Shown: one piece after another, positions 61,609 to 64,000 of the stretch | How the letters are laid out: each line of letters opens with the position of its first letter | Numbering within the stretch: the stretch's first letter is position 1 | Origin: UBA1672 sp033851915 | GTDB taxonomy: Bacteria; Pseudomonadota; Alphaproteobacteria; Micavibrionales; Micavibrionaceae | NCBI GenBank assembly: GCA_033851915.1 | Contig: JAWSVM010000007.1 | Location: forward strand, 186,001-250,000 | DNA: 64,000 nucleotides | Direction of reading: 5' to 3' | The notes under the pieces: model-generated | Told to the model about the DNA's origin: nothing | What the model saw: only the letters and a program-made list of their open reading frames with translations | Database searches by the model: none | Translations under genes and position numbers: made by a program

Positions 61609-62796
61609 ATGGTATTTTGGCGCAAGAAAAGAAATATTGTAGAGCAGGAAAATGATGAGTCCGATCAGGCGCTTTTGCACCCTGAAGGTGAGCCGGAGAT
61701 AGAGCCTTCTACGGATTATGAGGCGAGCCTTGCCAATGATGCTATTCAGGCGGAACTCCACGTTAAAGATAATGACGTCATTGATGAACTTGTGGTAACG
61801 CCGTTACCTGACAGCATTCCTGAAATTGCAAAAGAAGTGATAGAAGAACCGGATATAGACCACACGGAAGAGGGTGGCTGGTTCTCTCGGATGAGTAAGG
61901 GGTTGAGTAAATCTTCCTCGAAAATCACGCAAGGTTTAAGTGATATTATCACGAAATCAAAGCTGGATCAGGATGCGCTGGATCGTTTGGAAGATGTGTT
62001 GATTGAGGCGGATTTGGGCCCTGTAACGGCGGCACGCTTGATTGAAACATTCTCAAAGGATCGTTTCGGTAAAGATATTAGTGAAGATGAGATCAAGGAA
62101 GCGTTGGCCGAAAATATTGCAGATATTCTTGAACCTGTGGCACAGCCTTTGATGATAGAAAAGCCTGAAAAGGGGCCTTATGTGATTTTGGTTTGTGGTG
62201 TGAATGGCGCGGGTAAAACCACAACAATCGGTAAATATACGCAGCAGCTACAACGTGATGAGGGCAAGTCGGTTATGATTGCGGCGGCGGATACGTTCCG
62301 CGCGGCGGCGATTGAACAGCTGGGCGTTTGGGCAAAACGTAGCGGCGCGGTGATGTTTTCTAAGGATGTCGGGTCAGATGCGGCTTCGGTGGCGTATGAA
62401 GCGTATGAGGAGGCTGTGAAGCAGAATATAGACGTGTTGTTGATCGATACGGCGGGGCGTTTGCAGAATAAATCTAATTTGATGGCAGAGCTGGAAAAAA
62501 TCATCCGTGTTTTGAAGAAGCAGAATGAAAATGTGCCGCATGCGACATTGCTGGTTTTAGACTCTACAACGGGGCAAAATGCGTATTCGCAAGTGGAAAC
62601 TTTTAAGAACATGGTTGATGTGACGGGCTTAATCGTGACGAAGCTGGATGGTTCGGCCAAGGGCGGGGTTCTCATCGGGCTGGCGGATCAATTTGGCGTG
62701 CCTGTGCATGCAATTGGCGTTGGGGAGACCATCGACGACCTGAAGGCTTTCACTGCGCGTGATTATGCGCGTTCTCTCATGGGCTTAGATTCATAA
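61609..62796 (+). CDS. ftsY: Signal recognition particle receptor FtsY
   Basis: SRP receptor GTPase at the inner membrane. ATG 61609 (395 residues) is preferred over GTG 61600. The acidic A domain of about 80 residues is followed by the NG domain with GVNGAGKTTTIGKYTQQL, AADTFRAAAIEQL, DTAGRLQNKSNLMAEL and TKLDGSAKGGVLIGLADQF. The short gap before it holds an AGGCC/GGCCT dyad with a TATAAT inside. Confidence 0.96.
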   Translation: MVFWRKKRNIVEQENDESDQALLHPEGEPEIEPSTDYEASLANDAIQAELHVKDNDVIDELVVTPLPDSIPEIAKEVIEEPDIDHTEEGGWFSRMSKGLSKSSSKITQGLSDIITKSKLDQDALDRLEDVLIEADLGPVTAARLIETFSKDRFGKDISEDEIKEALAENIADILEPVAQPLMIEKPEKGPYVILVCGVNGAGKTTTIGKYTQQLQRDEGKSVMIAAADTFRAAAIEQLGVWAKRSGAVMFSKDVGSDAASVAYEAYEEAVKQNIDVLLIDTAGRLQNKSNLMAELEKIIRVLKKQNENVPHATLLVLDSTTGQNAYSQVETFKNMVDVTGLIVTKLDGSAKGGVLIGLADQFGVPVHAIGVGETIDDLKAFTARDYARSLMGLDS

Positions 62797-62859
62797 GATT
62801 TTTCTTCTTTTATCTGCGTAATTCACTGAATATTAAGACAAAATTGGCATGATAACCCT

Positions 62860-64000
62860 ATGGTTAAAAAATTAGAGACGTTTAAAGCGAAGAAATATAA
62901 AGACGCGGATCAGACTTTTGAGGCTGTAAGGCGTATTTATGAAGCGCACACGCAACATCTGCGCGATGCATTTAACGATTATTGCGAAGACAGTACGCAA
63001 GCGAAAAAGGTGCGGGCATTCTATCCTTATGTGCGTATTAAGACAAAATTTGCGCGGCGTTCGGATATTCGTTTGTCATACGGGTTTGCGTCTCGTCCGG
63101 GTACATATATGACGACGTTGACCAGCCCTGATATTTTCGATGAATATTATCGAGAGCAGTTCCGCTTGATTATAAAAAACCATGATATTCGAATTGAGGT
63201 TGGGGTGAGTGATATACCTATCCCGCTGCACTTTGCTTTGGGGGATGATTTTCATCTTGAGAGTGAATTGTCGGAAGAGCAGGTCAGCATCTTGCCGCAG
63301 TTTTTTGATGTGCCTGATTTGGATATTCTGGATGATGATATTGCGAATTTCACACATGTGCCGAAATCAGATGATGAGCCTGATCCGTTGGCTCTGTTTA
63401 TTGCGCCGCGCGTTGATCTTAGTCTGCAGCGTTTGAAACATTATTGCGGAACGCGGGCATCGCATTTTCAGAATTATATATTGTTCACCAATTATCAGTT
63501 CTATATCGATGAGTTTATCGCGCTTTGTCAGGATATGATGACAAAGACAGATGATCCTGAGCTGAAGCGTCAGCGTATGGAATATACCGCCTTTGTCCAG
63601 CCGGGTGATAAGGTGATGTTGAATCAAAATATCGAAAACCATGATGATAGCGCGAATGAGGGGGTGAACCTGAAACGTTTGCCGCAAATGCCTGCCTATC
63701 ATTTGAAACGTGCCGATGGTTCAGGCATTACGATGATTAATATTGGTGTTGGCCCATCTAATGCCAAGACCATTACCGACCATGTCGCTGTTTTACGCCC
63801 GCATGCGTGGCTGATGCTGGGGCATTGTGCGGGGCTTAGAAGCTCTCAACATTTGGGAGATTATGTTTTGGCGCATGGATATTTGCGCGAGGATCAGATT
63901 TTGGATGAGTTCTTGCCGCCCAGCATTCCTATTCCTGCCCTTGCGGAGATACAGCAAGCTTTGGAAAAGGCGGTGTCTCAGGTGACGGGGCATGAAGGAT
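62860..64000 (+). CDS. amn: AMP nucleosidase (5' part, cut by window end)
   Basis: Hydrolyses AMP to adenine and ribose 5-phosphate. Translation from ATG 62860 stays open for 380 codons to the edge of the window. Family marks are AFYPYVRIKTKF, the segment reading EQFRLIIKNHDIRIEVGVSD, IPIPLHFALGDDF, and the start of the phosphorylase-type domain in GVGPSNAKTITDHVAVLRPHAWLMLGHCAGLR. The E. coli enzyme has 484 residues, so about 100 residues should follow beyond the window. A single gene with a 63-base gap after ftsY. Confidence 0.93.
   Translation, partial: MVKKLETFKAKKYKDADQTFEAVRRIYEAHTQHLRDAFNDYCEDSTQAKKVRAFYPYVRIKTKFARRSDIRLSYGFASRPGTYMTTLTSPDIFDEYYREQFRLIIKNHDIRIEVGVSDIPIPLHFALGDDFHLESELSEEQVSILPQFFDVPDLDILDDDIANFTHVPKSDDEPDPLALFIAPRVDLSLQRLKHYCGTRASHFQNYILFTNYQFYIDEFIALCQDMMTKTDDPELKRQRMEYTAFVQPGDKVMLNQNIENHDDSANEGVNLKRLPQMPAYHLKRADGSGITMINIGVGPSNAKTITDHVAVLRPHAWLMLGHCAGLRSSQHLGDYVLAHGYLREDQILDEFLPPSIPIPALAEIQQALEKAVSQVTGHEG

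Noticed and set aside
1..64000. CRISPR arrays, tRNA or rRNA genes, transposases, integrases and prophage genes
   Set aside because: I looked for regular repeat-spacer series, cloverleaf-like sequences and typical mobile-element proteins in the gaps and reading frames and saw none. A dedicated tRNA and repeat search would be decisive.

Overview
The window is a gene-dense bacterial chromosome segment, very probably from a deep-branching, fairly AT-rich alphaproteobacterium. Support comes from the yajC-secD-secF-Mth938-like block followed by an NDUFAF6-like squalene/phytoene-synthase-family gene, a ffh-rpsP-rimM-trmD-rplS block with an extended S16 protein, a eukaryote-like type II glutamine synthetase, and dnaG next to rpoD. 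Many genes are housekeeping and easily recognised. No rRNA, tRNA, CRISPR array, transposase, integrase or prophage gene is visible. A Micavibrio-like lineage is my best guess, because a full MSHA-like type IV pilus locus is unusual in Alphaproteobacteria. That assignment is inference only.

Layout. 1-12.7 kb: lipB, an orphan gene, a convergent N-formylglutamate amidohydrolase-like gene, then a long plus-strand run: serS, an inserted orphan, a membrane protein, pcm, a LysM/LytM lipoprotein, a DUF3592 protein, yajC, secD, secF and a Mth938-like gene. 12.7-23.4 kb: a repeat-containing acidic orphan, sodB, the NDUFAF6-like gene, a SIMPL protein, greA, carB and carA separated by a strongly palindromic element, and a YqeY-type gene. 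23.4-29.7 kb: a hidden 39-codon minus-strand gene with its own terminator, dnaG, rpoD, a small secreted protein and glnII.

29.8-46.6 kb: a complete MSHA-like type IV pilus locus. It holds the extension ATPase with a candidate MshEN (c-di-GMP) domain, the platform protein, a PilM-PilN-like fusion, PilO-like and PilP-like subunits, an ABC-transporter ATPase, a TPR protein, prepilin peptidase, two retraction ATPases, a lipoprotein secretin, an ABC permease, a further membrane-anchored protein, a 7TM-AraC regulator and a type IV pilin. The ABC ATPase and permease are split by about 6 kb but both lie inside the pilus run, recalling the PilGHI transporter of Myxococcus.

46.7-53.0 kb: a minus-strand leucine operon (leuC-leuD-leuB) carrying three foreign passengers (two orphans and a modified HD-GYP-like protein) and ending in nfeD and slipin genes. 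53.2-59.3 kb: an acidic orphan, then rplS, trmD, rimM, rpsP and ffh on the minus strand, with the block broken between trmD and rimM by an opposite-strand orphan and a DUF2007 gene. 59.4-64.0 kb: dapF, mtaB, ftsY and the 5' part of amn, cut by the window edge.

The strongest unexplained signals are: (1) an orphan gene inserted directly after serS, flanked by a 21-bp direct duplication of the serS 3' end; (2) the nested palindromic element between carA and carB; (3) the 39-codon gene with ribosome-binding site and terminator; (4) the ABC transporter embedded in the pilus locus; and (5) recurrent placement of lineage-specific acidic orphans inside otherwise conserved operons.
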